Assembly: GCA_024229515.1 (NCBI GenBank)
Contig: JAAESI010000340.1
Span: 1 to 64,000, forward strand
Origin: Pseudomonadota bacterium
GTDB lineage: Bacteria > Myxococcota_A > UBA796 > UBA9615
DNA length: 64,000 nt
Direction: 5' to 3'
Shown here piece after piece: positions 24,951 through 33,721 of this stretch (positions are counted from its first letter, which is position 1; each line of letters opens with the position of its first letter). The translations under genes and the position numbers were made by a program. Below the pieces are notes generated by a model that was not told the DNA's origin, did not search any database, and saw nothing but the letters and a program-made list of their open reading frames with translations.

Positions 24951-27064
24951 TCGGCCACCTGAATGATGAGGAGGGCGGGCTCGGAGTTGAACATGCCGTC
25001 GGAGACGATGAGGCCGACCACCCACGTGCCCGCGACGTCGGGGGCGAAGGAGGCGACCGGGGACGATCCGTCGGCGATGTCGTCGGTCGCGAGGTTGCTG
25101 TTGATGGGCTGGAAGTCGAAGTACCAGTAGTGGATCAGGGCGTCGTCGTCCGGATCCCAGGAGGCGGTGCCGTCGAGCACGATGGAGCCGCCGACCGACG
25201 TCAGTTCGTCGTCGTCGTTGGCGTCGGTGCAGCCGGCGTCCTGGCTGTCGGTGGCGCCGTCGCCGTCGTTGTCGATGCCGTCGTTGCAACCGGTCGCGCC
25301 GGGGCCGGCCTCGTCGAACGGGGCGACGAGGCAGTCGGGATCCTCGAAGTCGATCCAGCCGTCGGAGTCGGAGTCGAGGCCGTCGACGCAGTCGTCGGGG
25401 CCGTCGTCGGTCTCGGAGCCGTCGAAGCCGTCGGTGCACTCGGCGTCCTCGGCGTCCACGTCGCCGTCGCCGTCGTTGTCGGCGTTGTCGTTGCACTCGG
25501 TCACGCCGACGAAGGTCTCGTTGAAGGGCAGGGTCGAGCAGTCGGGATCGTCGCTGTCGATCCAGCCGTCGCCGTCGTCGTCGCCGCCGTTCTGGCAGTC
25601 GTCCGCCGAGGAGTCGACCTCGTCGTTGTCGAAACCGGTGCCGCACTGCCCGTCGGCGGAGTCGACGTCGCCGTCGCCGTCGTTGTCCGCGCCGTCGTTG
25701 CAGGCGGTGAAGATGAAGCCGGCTTCCGCGGTGGAGACCGTGCAGTCGGGGTCGAAGGCGTCGGTCCAACCGTCCGCGTCGTCGTCGATGCCGTTGTCGC
25801 AGTTGCCGGACGAGGTCAGCGAGGCGAGGGCGAACGGATCGTTGACGAAGAAGAAGCCATCGCAGTCGTTGTCGACGTCCAGGGGATCGTCGTCGACCTC
25901 TTCGGCACCCGGGTAGATGGAGTCGGCCGCGTCGTCGCAGTCGCCGATGCCGTCGGCGCAGCCGGTGCCGTCCTCGGCGCAGCCGTCGCCATCGTCGTCG
26001 TCGGCGTCCATGTCGTCGTCGGCGGTGCCGTCGCAGTCGTTGTCGAGGGTGTCGAGGAACTCGGGGGCGCCGGGGTAGGTGTAGGCGTTGCCGTCGTCGC
26101 AGTCGCCCGCCAGCGCGGACCAGCCGTCGCCGTCGTGGTCGATGAGGAAGTCCTCGTCGGCGAGGCCGTCGCAGTCGTTGTCGATGCCGTCAGCGACCTC
26201 GGGGTTGCCGGGGAAGGCGCTGGGGCCGTCGCCGTCGGCGTCGTCGTTGCAGTCGCCGGCCAGCTCGGTCCAGCCGTCATCGTCATCGTCGTAGGCGGCG
26301 GTCCCCTCGTCGGTGGTGCCGTCGCAGTCGTTGTCGACGTTATCGAGGGCCTCGGGAGCGTAGGGAGCGACCGCGGAGCTGTAGTCGTTGCAGTCGCCGT
26401 CGTCCTCGGAGTAGCCGTCGCCGTCGTCGTCGAAGGCCTCGGTGCCCTCGTCGGTGGTGCCGTCGCAGTCGTTGTCGATGCCGTCCGCGGTGCTGCCTTC
26501 GGGGGAGCCGGGGAAGACGTTGGTGGCCTCGTCGTCGCAGTCGCCGTCGACGTCGGCAAAGCCGTCGCCGTCGTCATCGGCGTCGGGGCTGCCCTCGTCG
26601 ATCTCGCCGTCGCAGTCGTTGTCGAGGCCGTCGGCCACGTCCGCGGCGCCGGGGTAGATGCTGGCGTTGGTGTCGTCGCAGTCCCCCTCGCGGAGCGAGA
26701 AGCCGTCGCCGTCGTGGTCGAGGCCGTAGCCGACGACCAGGTCGATGGCGTGCTGGGCGTCGCGGCCGCCGTCGGTGACGGTGACGGTGACGGCCACCAG
26801 CTGCTCGACCTCGGGGGCGGTCCAGTCGGTGGCGGCTTCGGCGGGGGCGGTCAGCTCGCCGGCTTCCGCGGTCCACTCGTAGGTGGGGGTGCCGACGGCC
26901 CCCTCGACCGTGATCTCCATCGTGATCGTCTCACCGGGGAGCACCACTGTGTTGGTGAAGCTGACCTGCGTGATCAGCAGCGGCGGAGGCGGGACCTCGG
27001 TCGGACAACCCGACAAAGCGAGGGAGAGCGCGAGAGGCAGAGCGAGCAGCAGCGGGCGAATCAT
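24947..27064 (-). CDS. Lipoprotein with MopE-type metal-binding repeats
   Basis: The 705-aa product has a clean lipoprotein leader (MIRPLLLALPLALSLALSGC) and an Ig-like domain. About seven MopE-type repeats follow (DHDGDGF...GDCDD...YPGA..V.DGLDNDCDG), then a second repeat class of about five units with CNDG.DNDGDGD.DS.D..C and DDCxxGxDDDxDGWID..DPDC, and finally a PKD-like domain. It should be anchored in the outer membrane and bind Ca2+ through the Asp clusters. The start is fixed by the lipobox; the ORF-track start 210 codons upstream is spurious. A strong promoter lies 57 bp upstream. Confidence 0.85.
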   Translation of the reverse strand: MIRPLLLALPLALSLALSGCPTEVPPPPLLITQVSFTNTVVLPGETITMEITVEGAVGTPTYEWTAEAGELTAPAEAATDWTAPEVEQLVAVTVTVTDGGRDAQHAIDLVVGYGLDHDGDGFSLREGDCDDTNASIYPGAADVADGLDNDCDGEIDEGSPDADDDGDGFADVDGDCDDEATNVFPGSPEGSTADGIDNDCDGTTDEGTEAFDDDGDGYSEDDGDCNDYSSAVAPYAPEALDNVDNDCDGTTDEGTAAYDDDDDGWTELAGDCNDDADGDGPSAFPGNPEVADGIDNDCDGLADEDFLIDHDGDGWSALAGDCDDGNAYTYPGAPEFLDTLDNDCDGTADDDMDADDDDGDGCAEDGTGCADGIGDCDDAADSIYPGAEEVDDDPLDVDNDCDGFFFVNDPFALASLTSSGNCDNGIDDDADGWTDAFDPDCTVSTAEAGFIFTACNDGADNDGDGDVDSADGQCGTGFDNDEVDSSADDCQNGGDDDGDGWIDSDDPDCSTLPFNETFVGVTECNDNADNDGDGDVDAEDAECTDGFDGSETDDGPDDCVDGLDSDSDGWIDFEDPDCLVAPFDEAGPGATGCNDGIDNDGDGATDSQDAGCTDANDDDELTSVGGSIVLDGTASWDPDDDALIHYWYFDFQPINSNLATDDIADGSSPVASFAPDVAGTWVVGLIVSDGMFNSEPALLIIQVAE

Positions 27065-27120
27065 GGAAATCCCTGGAGCGAACACACGTGTCCATGGGGC
27101 CAGGCGGCCCGGAACATCGC

Positions 27121-27148
27121 ATTGTACGTCGGCCGTTTCCGCTGACAA
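27121..27148 (-). promoter_or_regulatory. Sigma70-type promoter of the MopE-repeat operon
   Basis: On the minus strand TTGTCA (27148-27143), 16-nt spacer, TACAAT (27126-27121), leaving a leader of about 50 nt before the ATG at 27064. It is the best consensus match in the window with a conventional leader. Confidence 0.65.
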
Positions 27149-27281
27149 GGCACGCACGCGGGCTCCTCCAGACACTCCCGGTCGGGGTTGAGGACCCGTG
27201 GGCGGGCGAGTCGTTACACTCGCGCCGATCGTGGCTCCTCCTACTCCTGATCGACTGCACCATCCCCGGGCCCTCACGCGC

Positions 27282-27962
27282 GTGCGCGTGTGTATTCCTG
27301 CCCGACTGACCTCGGAGCGGCTCCCGGGCAAGCTCCTGGCCCCCTGGGGTGGGCACACGGTGCTCGAGGAAGTGGTGGACATCGGGGCTGCGGCGGGGTT
27401 CGGGGAGGTCGTCGTGGCGACCGACAGCGACCGGATCGCGGCGGTCGCGGCGGCGGCAGGCGCGATCGTCGCGAGGACTTCATCGAGGCCGCGGAACGGG
27501 ACGGAGCGGATCGCCGAGGCGGCGGCCGACGGAGCGTTCGGGCACGCCGAGGCGGTGATCAACCTGCAGGGGGACGCGGTGGGGGCGACGCCAGCGTTGA
27601 TTGGCGCGGTCGCGGCTGGATTGCTGCGGGCGGACCTCGCGACGGTGGCGGTGCGGTCGACCCGGCCCCACGCCGGCGGACGCACGACGGTCACGGCGGC
27701 GGGGGGCTTCGCGACCGACTTCGCGCGGCGGGAGCTCGATCCCGGGGACGCCGGGGGGGCGAGGCTGCTGCACGTCGGGATCTACGGGTATCGGATCGAA
27801 GCGCTGCGCGAGGCGGCGGCGCTGGCGATGACGGCCCGCGAGCAGGCGGAGTCGTTGGAGCAGCTGCGGTGGTTGGACCACGGGAGGCGGATCGCGTTGG
27901 CCGTGGTGGACGGGAGCGCCGGCCTCGCCCACGCCGTCGATCGGCCGGACGACCTCCGCTAA
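27282..27962 (+). CDS. KdsB-like cytidylyltransferase (CMP-Kdo synthetase family)
   Basis: From GTG 27282 the product is 226 aa and shows the family order: IPARLTSERLPGKLL (nucleotide loop), VVVATDSDRI, NGTERIAEAA, NLQGD, HVGIYGYR and EQAESLEQLRWLDHG. CMP-Kdo synthetase activates Kdo for LPS. It differs from usual KdsB: NLQGDAVGATP replaces the near-invariant NxQGDEP, and the section between the TLAV and GIY strands is shortened, so it is about 20 residues below normal length. Substrate may differ. The upstream ORF extension lacks family similarity. Confidence 0.72.
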   Translation: MRVCIPARLTSERLPGKLLAPWGGHTVLEEVVDIGAAAGFGEVVVATDSDRIAAVAAAAGAIVARTSSRPRNGTERIAEAAADGAFGHAEAVINLQGDAVGATPALIGAVAAGLLRADLATVAVRSTRPHAGGRTTVTAAGGFATDFARRELDPGDAGGARLLHVGIYGYRIEALREAAALAMTAREQAESLEQLRWLDHGRRIALAVVDGSAGLAHAVDRPDDLR

Positions 27963-28896
27963 CGCAGCCCCAACGCGTCGACGATCATCGTGCCGAGGGC
28001 GTCGATGGTCGACGGCGAGTTCCCCTCCACCCGGTTGTTCACCAGGATGTACGCCTCCGAATCGGTCTCGATGGCCCGCTTCGCCAGGCGCACGATGTCC
28101 CGCCGCATCTCCGGCTGGACCTGCTGCAGCCGGTCGTAGGGGGCGAAGCGGTCCACGGAGCGCTGGTAGCTGTACCCCCGCGGGGTCAGCAGGCGGGCGA
28201 CGTAGAAACCCGAGCGGATTCCCCCCCCCCGGCCGCCGCTTTGCGCATCTGGTCCACCAGCGACGGCATCGTCCCCCAGTGGTTGACGACGTGGGTCACG
28301 CCGTGCTCGGCGAGCACCGCGAAGTAGCGGGTGTCCAGGACCTGGGGGGTGCGCAGCTCGATCGCGTACTGATGCCGCTTCGGGATCCCGCTGAGAAAGC
28401 CGTCCAGCCGGGTGACGAACTCCTCGAGGTCGGCGAACGTCCGGTAGACGTCCTGGAACTGGAACATGAACGGACCCGTGTGGGCGAGAAAGTCCTGCCG
28501 CTCGAACGGAGCGATGAATTCGTCCCGAAACATCACCGGATCGAGGAAGTGGGGGTTCTCCTTCCCGGCTAGATCGCCATAGCGCCGGGAGTTCCCGTAC
28601 TTCGGGATCGTCACTCTGTCCCACACCTTGGCGAGCCACTTCATCCCCTTGGGGATCCGTTCGACGTAGCTGTCCAGCTGGGACGTCTTGGGCGGCGTAT
28701 AGAACGTGTGATCCAGCCCGATCGCACGAAACCAGGGAAACTCGGCGTACTCCCGCAGACTCTCTGTCTCAAACGCCTTTTTGGACTTGTACTCGCGCTT
28801 GTAGGTCTGGCCCTTCCAGCCGTCGTACTTCCACGAGCTGCACCCGAAACGGATGTTGGGGGGCAGCAGTCGCGCGGCGTCCAGATCGAAACCCAC
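27959..28896 (-). CDS. DUF72 (YecE-like) protein, apparent frameshift at a C10 tract
   Basis: GTG 28896 starts a protein with the DUF72 opening (IRFGCSSWKYDGWKGQTY) and TIM-barrel-like motifs (GLDHTFYTPP, KWLAKVWDRVTIPK, YAIELRTPQVLD, VVNHWG). The frame then runs off at residue 236. The other minus frame carries on with IRSGFYVARLLTPRGYSY and a family-like end (AYILVNNRVEGNSPSTIDAL). The switch point is a run of ten C (28221-28230). Eight or eleven C would give one continuous ORF (about 312 aa with eleven). DUF72 function is unknown. Whether this is a sequence error or slip-strand variation cannot be told here. Confidence 0.75.
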
Positions 28897-28920
28897 CTCA
28901 GCCGTATACCCTTGGAGGAC

Positions 28921-30069
28921 GTGCGCGCGTTCGGACGATCCATCCGCCCCGAGTGGCTGCTCGAGGAGGGCATGACCTTCCTCAACCACGGCTCGTTCGG
29001 GGCCACGCCCCGGCGCGTGCTCGCGGCCCAGGACCGGTGGCGGCTGGCGATGGAGCGGCAGCCGGTGCGGTTCTTCATCGACGAGCTCGGACCCGCGATA
29101 CGGGAAGCCGCGCACGCGCTCGCGCGCACGATGGGTGCACGCGGAGAGGACCTCGCGTTCGTCGAGAACGCCACCGGCGGGTGCAACGCAGTCCTGCGAT
29201 CGATCCGGTTCGAACCGGGGGACGAGATCGTCGGCACTGGCCACATCTACCCAGCCGTCGACGCCACCATCCAGTACGTGTGCGACTGCACCGGGGCGGT
29301 GCCGGTGATGGTCGAGGTTCCCTTCCCCGCATCCGACCCCGACGAGGTCACTCGGCGCTTCCTCGCCGCCCTCACGGATCGCACGCGGCTCGTGGTGCTC
29401 AGCCACATCACGTCCGCGACCGCGCTGGTGCTCCCGATCGAGCCGATCACCGCCGCCTGCCGGGAGCGCGGGATCGGCGTGCTGATCGACGGTGCGCACG
29501 CCCCCGGCATGGTGCCGCTGGACCTGCCCGCGCTCGGCGCCGACTGGTACACGGGCAACGCCCACAAGTGGCTGAACGCGGCCAAGGGGTGCGCCTTCCT
29601 GTGGACGAATCCGGACTCCCGGTTCGACCGCGTGAGCCTCCACCCCGCCGTGATCTCCCTCAGCTACCCCGCCGGCTTCCCCGATGAGTTCGACTGGGTC
29701 GGCACCCGGGATCCGTCGGCGTGGCTGTCCGTCACCGAAGCGCTGGCGTTCCTGGACGAGTGGGGGATGGAGCGCGTGCGCCGGCACAACCACGAGCTCG
29801 TGCTCGCCGGGGGAGCCCTCCTCGCCGACGGCTGGGGGGTCGAGCCCGCCGCGCCGCCGGCGATGACCGGATCCATCCTCGCGCTCCCCTGCCCCGTCGA
29901 GGTCGAACCGACCAAGGAGGCCTGCGACGCGCTGCGCCTGCGCTGGTGGCGGGAGCACCGCGTCGAGGCGATGGCGGTGGCCTTCGCGGGGCGCGCGTGG
30001 GTGCGCATCAGCGCCCAGATCTACAACGAGCTGGCCGACTACCAGCGGCTGCTGGAGATCACCCGATGA
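28921..30069 (+). CDS. Class V aminotransferase, isopenicillin N epimerase-like
   Basis: The 382-aa PLP enzyme of fold type I contains TFLNHGSFGATPRRVL at the N-terminus, ENATGGCNAVLRS, the PLP-ring Asp in VLIDGAHAPG and the Schiff-base Lys in GNAHKWL. This matches the isopenicillin-N-epimerase-like branch of class V aminotransferases, which includes desulfurases and epimerases; the substrate is not predictable. GTG 28921 is chosen because about 15 residues normally precede TFLNHG; ATG 28972 is the alternative. It is divergent from DUF72, and its TGA overlaps the kinase ATG. Confidence 0.8.
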   Translation: MRAFGRSIRPEWLLEEGMTFLNHGSFGATPRRVLAAQDRWRLAMERQPVRFFIDELGPAIREAAHALARTMGARGEDLAFVENATGGCNAVLRSIRFEPGDEIVGTGHIYPAVDATIQYVCDCTGAVPVMVEVPFPASDPDEVTRRFLAALTDRTRLVVLSHITSATALVLPIEPITAACRERGIGVLIDGAHAPGMVPLDLPALGADWYTGNAHKWLNAAKGCAFLWTNPDSRFDRVSLHPAVISLSYPAGFPDEFDWVGTRDPSAWLSVTEALAFLDEWGMERVRRHNHELVLAGGALLADGWGVEPAAPPAMTGSILALPCPVEVEPTKEACDALRLRWWREHRVEAMAVAFAGRAWVRISAQIYNELADYQRLLEITR

Positions 30070-33000
30070 CGGCCCCCGAGGGGCCCATCCGGTTGGGGCC
30101 GTTCACGCTCGAGGAGCGGATCGGGCAAGGCGGCATGGGCGTGGTCTGGCGCGCCCTCCACGACGGCTCGGGACTCGCCGTCGCGATCAAGGTGATGACC
30201 GGGGAGAAGGCGAAGAACGACCGGTATCGCGCCTCCTTCCGGGACGAGGTGCGCGCCGTCGCCGGACTGGACCACCCGGGCGTGGTGGTCGTGCTCGACC
30301 TGGGGGAGATCGACGCCGAAGCGGAGGCCGCCTCCGACGGCGAGCTGGTCGCGGGCAGTCCTTGGATGGCCATGGAGTTGGCCATGCTCGGCACCCTCCA
30401 CGAGATCGCTCGCCCGCTGCCGTGGAGCCGGCTGCGCCAGGTGCTGCTGGGCCTGCTGGGTGCGCTCGGCCACGCGCACAGCCGCGGGATCGTGCACCGG
30501 GATCTGAAGCCGCCGAACGTGCTGCTGGGGTGCGCCGGGGATCGCAGCGCCGACGGCCCCGACGGCGACGGAGCGTGGGACGGCACCGTTCGCCTGACCG
30601 ACTTCGGGCTCGCCCACGCCGGCGAACAACGGTCGCCCGACAACACCGAGCTGATCACCGCCGGCACCCCGCACTACATGGCACCGGAGCAGTTCCGCGG
30701 GCATTGGCGCGACTACGGCCCCTGGACCGATCTGTACGCCCTCGGCTGCCTGGCGTGGGAGTTCTCCCTCGGCCGCCTCCCGTTCACCGGCGACAACATC
30801 GTCTCGCTCGCGTTCGCTCACACCATCGGCGAGCGGCCGACGTGGGACGAGGAGAAGGCCGAACGGCTCCCCCCCAGGCTGCGCGACTGGATCCGCCGGC
30901 TGATCGAACGGGAGCCCAGCGCGCGGTTCCAGCGCGCCGCCGACGCAGCCTGGGCGCTCACCCAGCTGGAGGTCCCCGAGGAGCTTTGGGACTCCGTCCC
31001 GCCGATGGGCACGGAGCACCACAGCTCGGTCGCGCCCCTGACCCCCGCGAGCGAGACCTTCTTCCTCACCGTCGGGCAGGTCAGCCCCACCGGCGGCGCC
31101 CCCTCCGACCTGGGCCCCCTGGGAGCGGTGGCCGGGTTCGGCGGCGCCACGGCCCGCATCGCGGTGGTGGACGACACCTTCGAGGACGAGCCCGCCACGG
31201 CCGAGCTGCCGCCGATCCCCGAGACCTGGCGGCGCCCGGGCGGGGATCGGCCGTCGATGCGGCTTCGCGGCGCCGGCCTGGGGCTGTTCGGGCTTCGCGC
31301 CGTGCCCCTGGTGGGCCGACGCCAGGCACGCGACACCTTCTGGGGAGCGCTTCGCGACGTCGGCTCCACCGGGTGGCCGCGCGCGCTCCTGCTCCACGGC
31401 CCGGCCGGCACCGGCAAGACGGCGCTGGTGCAGTGGCTCGCACGCCGCGCTCACGAAGTCGGCGCCGCCTCGGTCGTCCGCGCCGTCCACGCACCCATCC
31501 CGGGGCCCGACCACGGCCTCGAGGCCGCGATCGCCCGGCACCTGCAGACGGTCGGCCTCGATCGTGAGCTACTCCTCGAGCGGCTGGAACAGCTGCTCGT
31601 CGCGTCCGGCCTCGACGCGGAGGGGGAAGCCCGCGAGCTCGCCGCCGTCCTCGATCCCCAGGAGGGCGAGGGACCGGGCTGGGCGCAACGCCACCAGGTC
31701 ATCCTCCGCACGCTCGGCTACCTCGCCGAGGACCGGCCGGTGGTGCTGCACCTGGAGGACGTGGCGTGGTCCGCGGACAGCCTCGCCGCCGTCGCCGAGT
31801 TGCTCCAGAGGCCGGGCCGCCGCCTCCCCGTGCTCGTGGTGATGACCGCCCGCGACGACGACATCGCAGCGGCCGGCAGCCGCGACGAGATCGACGCAGT
31901 GCTGCAGATCGAGCGCTCCGGCGAAGTGGAACTCGGGCCCCTCCCCGATGGGGATCGGCAAGCCCTCGTCACCGAACTGCTCGGCTTCCGCACCGGCCTC
32001 GCCGCCCGCATCGACGAACGCACCGGAGGCAGTCCGCTCTTCCTCGTGCAGCTCGTGGGGGGCTGGGTCGAACGCGGTCTGTTGGTCGCCGGGGAGCACG
32101 GCTTCGAGCTCGCCCCCGGCGCCGATGAAACGCTGCCGGATGACCTCCACACGGTCGCCGTGCAGCGGATCGAGGCCGCCCTCGACGGGCTCGACGCCAG
32201 CGCCGGGCTCGCCCTCGAGGCCGCTGCCGCGCTCGGCTCTGAGGTGGCCCTCGGGGAGTGGACCCAGGTCTGCCTCGACCAGGAACTGAGCGTCCCCCTG
32301 GGACCGTTGCTGGAGCGCTTGCTCACCACCCGCCTCGCCGATCGCACCGACCGCGGCTTCCGCTTCGCCACCGCCATCGTGCGCGAGGCGCTGGAGCGCC
32401 GGGCCGACGAAGCAGGCCGCCGGGCGGGGTTCCACCGCGCCTGCGCCGCGATGCTCGAGGAACTGGGAGCCACCGGCGGTGAACGTCGGGGGCTGCACCT
32501 GCTCGCTGCCGGCGCCGCCGAAGACGCCCTCGCGCCGTTGCTCGCAGGCGCGCGGCTGCGCCAGGGGCGGTCAGATCCACGGGGGGTGCTGGCGCTGCTG
32601 GAGCGACGTCGGCAGGCGCTGTCGTCGCTGAATCTGCCCGAAGCCGATCCCCGCGCGGGAGCCGGCCGCGCGCTGGCCGCGTGGGCTCATCGGGCGCTCG
32701 GCGATCTGGCCCGAGCCGACGCGATCGCCACCGACGCCGAGGAGGCCGGCCGCGCCCACGACTGGCCCGCGGTCGTCGCCGAGGCAGCGCTCATCCGGGC
32801 CCAGACGGCGCACGCGCGGGGCGACTTCGAGGCGAGCCGCCGGGACCACCAACGGGCCCGCCTGCTGTGCCGCGACGCGGGGCTGGAGCGGGAAGCGACC
32901 CAGGCGATCCAGGGGCTCGCCGACGTCTCCCTGCGCAGCGGGCGGATCGAAGAAGCCGAGGAGCTCTTCGCCCGGGCCGGCTCGCTGTTCGCCCGCCTCG

Positions 33001-33653
33001 GCCGGTCCGTCGAGCACGCCGACTGCGTGCGCGCCCGGGCCCTCTGCGCCAGCCGCCAGGGACGGGCCGACGAGGCCCTGGACCTGCTCCGAGAAGCGCT
33101 CGCGGCGTACGAAGCGGCGGGCAACCGACGGGGCATGGCCGACACCCTCAACTCGCTGGCCGAACGGGCCCGCGCGGCCGGGCGCGTGTCCGACGCCGAA
33201 GATGGCTACCGCCGCGCCCTCGCCCTGCACGAAGCGGCCGGTGTCGGCGGGGAGATGCCGAGGATCAACCTCGCCCTGCTGCTCCTCAGCGTGGATCGCA
33301 TGGCCGACGCCGCCCGGGTGCTGGATCCGGCCATCACACGCCTGCGGGACGCGGGGCGCCAGGGACTGCTCGGCTGCGCGCTCGCCGCGGCGCTCCCCTG
33401 CCGGGCCGCCGAGCGACGGTGGGAGGCGTTTGCTCGCACCCTCACGGAGGCCCGCACGCTGCTGCGCGCCGGGGGGATCTCCGAGGCGGACGTGGCCGAG
33501 GTCGTGGAGCAGGGGGGCCGGCTCGCGTTGATGGAGGAGCGAGCGGCGGAGGCGATCGAGGCGTGGGCCCTCGCCGAAGAGCAGTGGCGAGGCGCGGGCC
33601 GGAGCGACGAAGCGCGGCGGCTGGCCGCGGAGTTGGCGACGGTCCCTCGCTGA
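30066..33653 (+). CDS. PknK-type Ser/Thr protein kinase with AAA ATPase and TPR domains
   Basis: A 1195-aa cytoplasmic signalling protein. The kinase domain (about 10-310) has GQGGMG, VAIKVM (Lys), HRDLKPPN, DFGLAH and APEQF. From about residue 415 an AAA_16/STAND-type ATPase follows with Walker A GPAGTGKTAL and a Walker B-like VVLHLEDVAWS. From about residue 830 to the end there are TPR-like helical repeats (DALAAYEAAGNRRGMADTLNSLAERAR and similar). This architecture is common in myxobacteria. ATG 30066 overlaps the aminotransferase stop by 4 bp, so the two are coupled. Confidence 0.9.
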   Translation: MTAPEGPIRLGPFTLEERIGQGGMGVVWRALHDGSGLAVAIKVMTGEKAKNDRYRASFRDEVRAVAGLDHPGVVVVLDLGEIDAEAEAASDGELVAGSPWMAMELAMLGTLHEIARPLPWSRLRQVLLGLLGALGHAHSRGIVHRDLKPPNVLLGCAGDRSADGPDGDGAWDGTVRLTDFGLAHAGEQRSPDNTELITAGTPHYMAPEQFRGHWRDYGPWTDLYALGCLAWEFSLGRLPFTGDNIVSLAFAHTIGERPTWDEEKAERLPPRLRDWIRRLIEREPSARFQRAADAAWALTQLEVPEELWDSVPPMGTEHHSSVAPLTPASETFFLTVGQVSPTGGAPSDLGPLGAVAGFGGATARIAVVDDTFEDEPATAELPPIPETWRRPGGDRPSMRLRGAGLGLFGLRAVPLVGRRQARDTFWGALRDVGSTGWPRALLLHGPAGTGKTALVQWLARRAHEVGAASVVRAVHAPIPGPDHGLEAAIARHLQTVGLDRELLLERLEQLLVASGLDAEGEARELAAVLDPQEGEGPGWAQRHQVILRTLGYLAEDRPVVLHLEDVAWSADSLAAVAELLQRPGRRLPVLVVMTARDDDIAAAGSRDEIDAVLQIERSGEVELGPLPDGDRQALVTELLGFRTGLAARIDERTGGSPLFLVQLVGGWVERGLLVAGEHGFELAPGADETLPDDLHTVAVQRIEAALDGLDASAGLALEAAAALGSEVALGEWTQVCLDQELSVPLGPLLERLLTTRLADRTDRGFRFATAIVREALERRADEAGRRAGFHRACAAMLEELGATGGERRGLHLLAAGAAEDALAPLLAGARLRQGRSDPRGVLALLERRRQALSSLNLPEADPRAGAGRALAAWAHRALGDLARADAIATDAEEAGRAHDWPAVVAEAALIRAQTAHARGDFEASRRDHQRARLLCRDAGLEREATQAIQGLADVSLRSGRIEEAEELFARAGSLFARLGRSVEHADCVRARALCASRQGRADEALDLLREALAAYEAAGNRRGMADTLNSLAERARAAGRVSDAEDGYRRALALHEAAGVGGEMPRINLALLLLSVDRMADAARVLDPAITRLRDAGRQGLLGCALAAALPCRAAERRWEAFARTLTEARTLLRAGGISEADVAEVVEQGGRLALMEERAAEAIEAWALAEEQWRGAGRSDEARRLAAELATVPR

Positions 33654-33721
33654 AGTTGTCGATCTTCACATCAGCACAGCGTCTCAAGATCTCGGTCACA
33701 ACCCCTCGCTAGGCTGCCTGT

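Noticed and set aside
25130-27145. 671-aa Val/Ala-rich plus-strand ORF
   Set aside because: Regular VVVDAV pattern is the antisense of the Asp-rich repeats on the minus strand.
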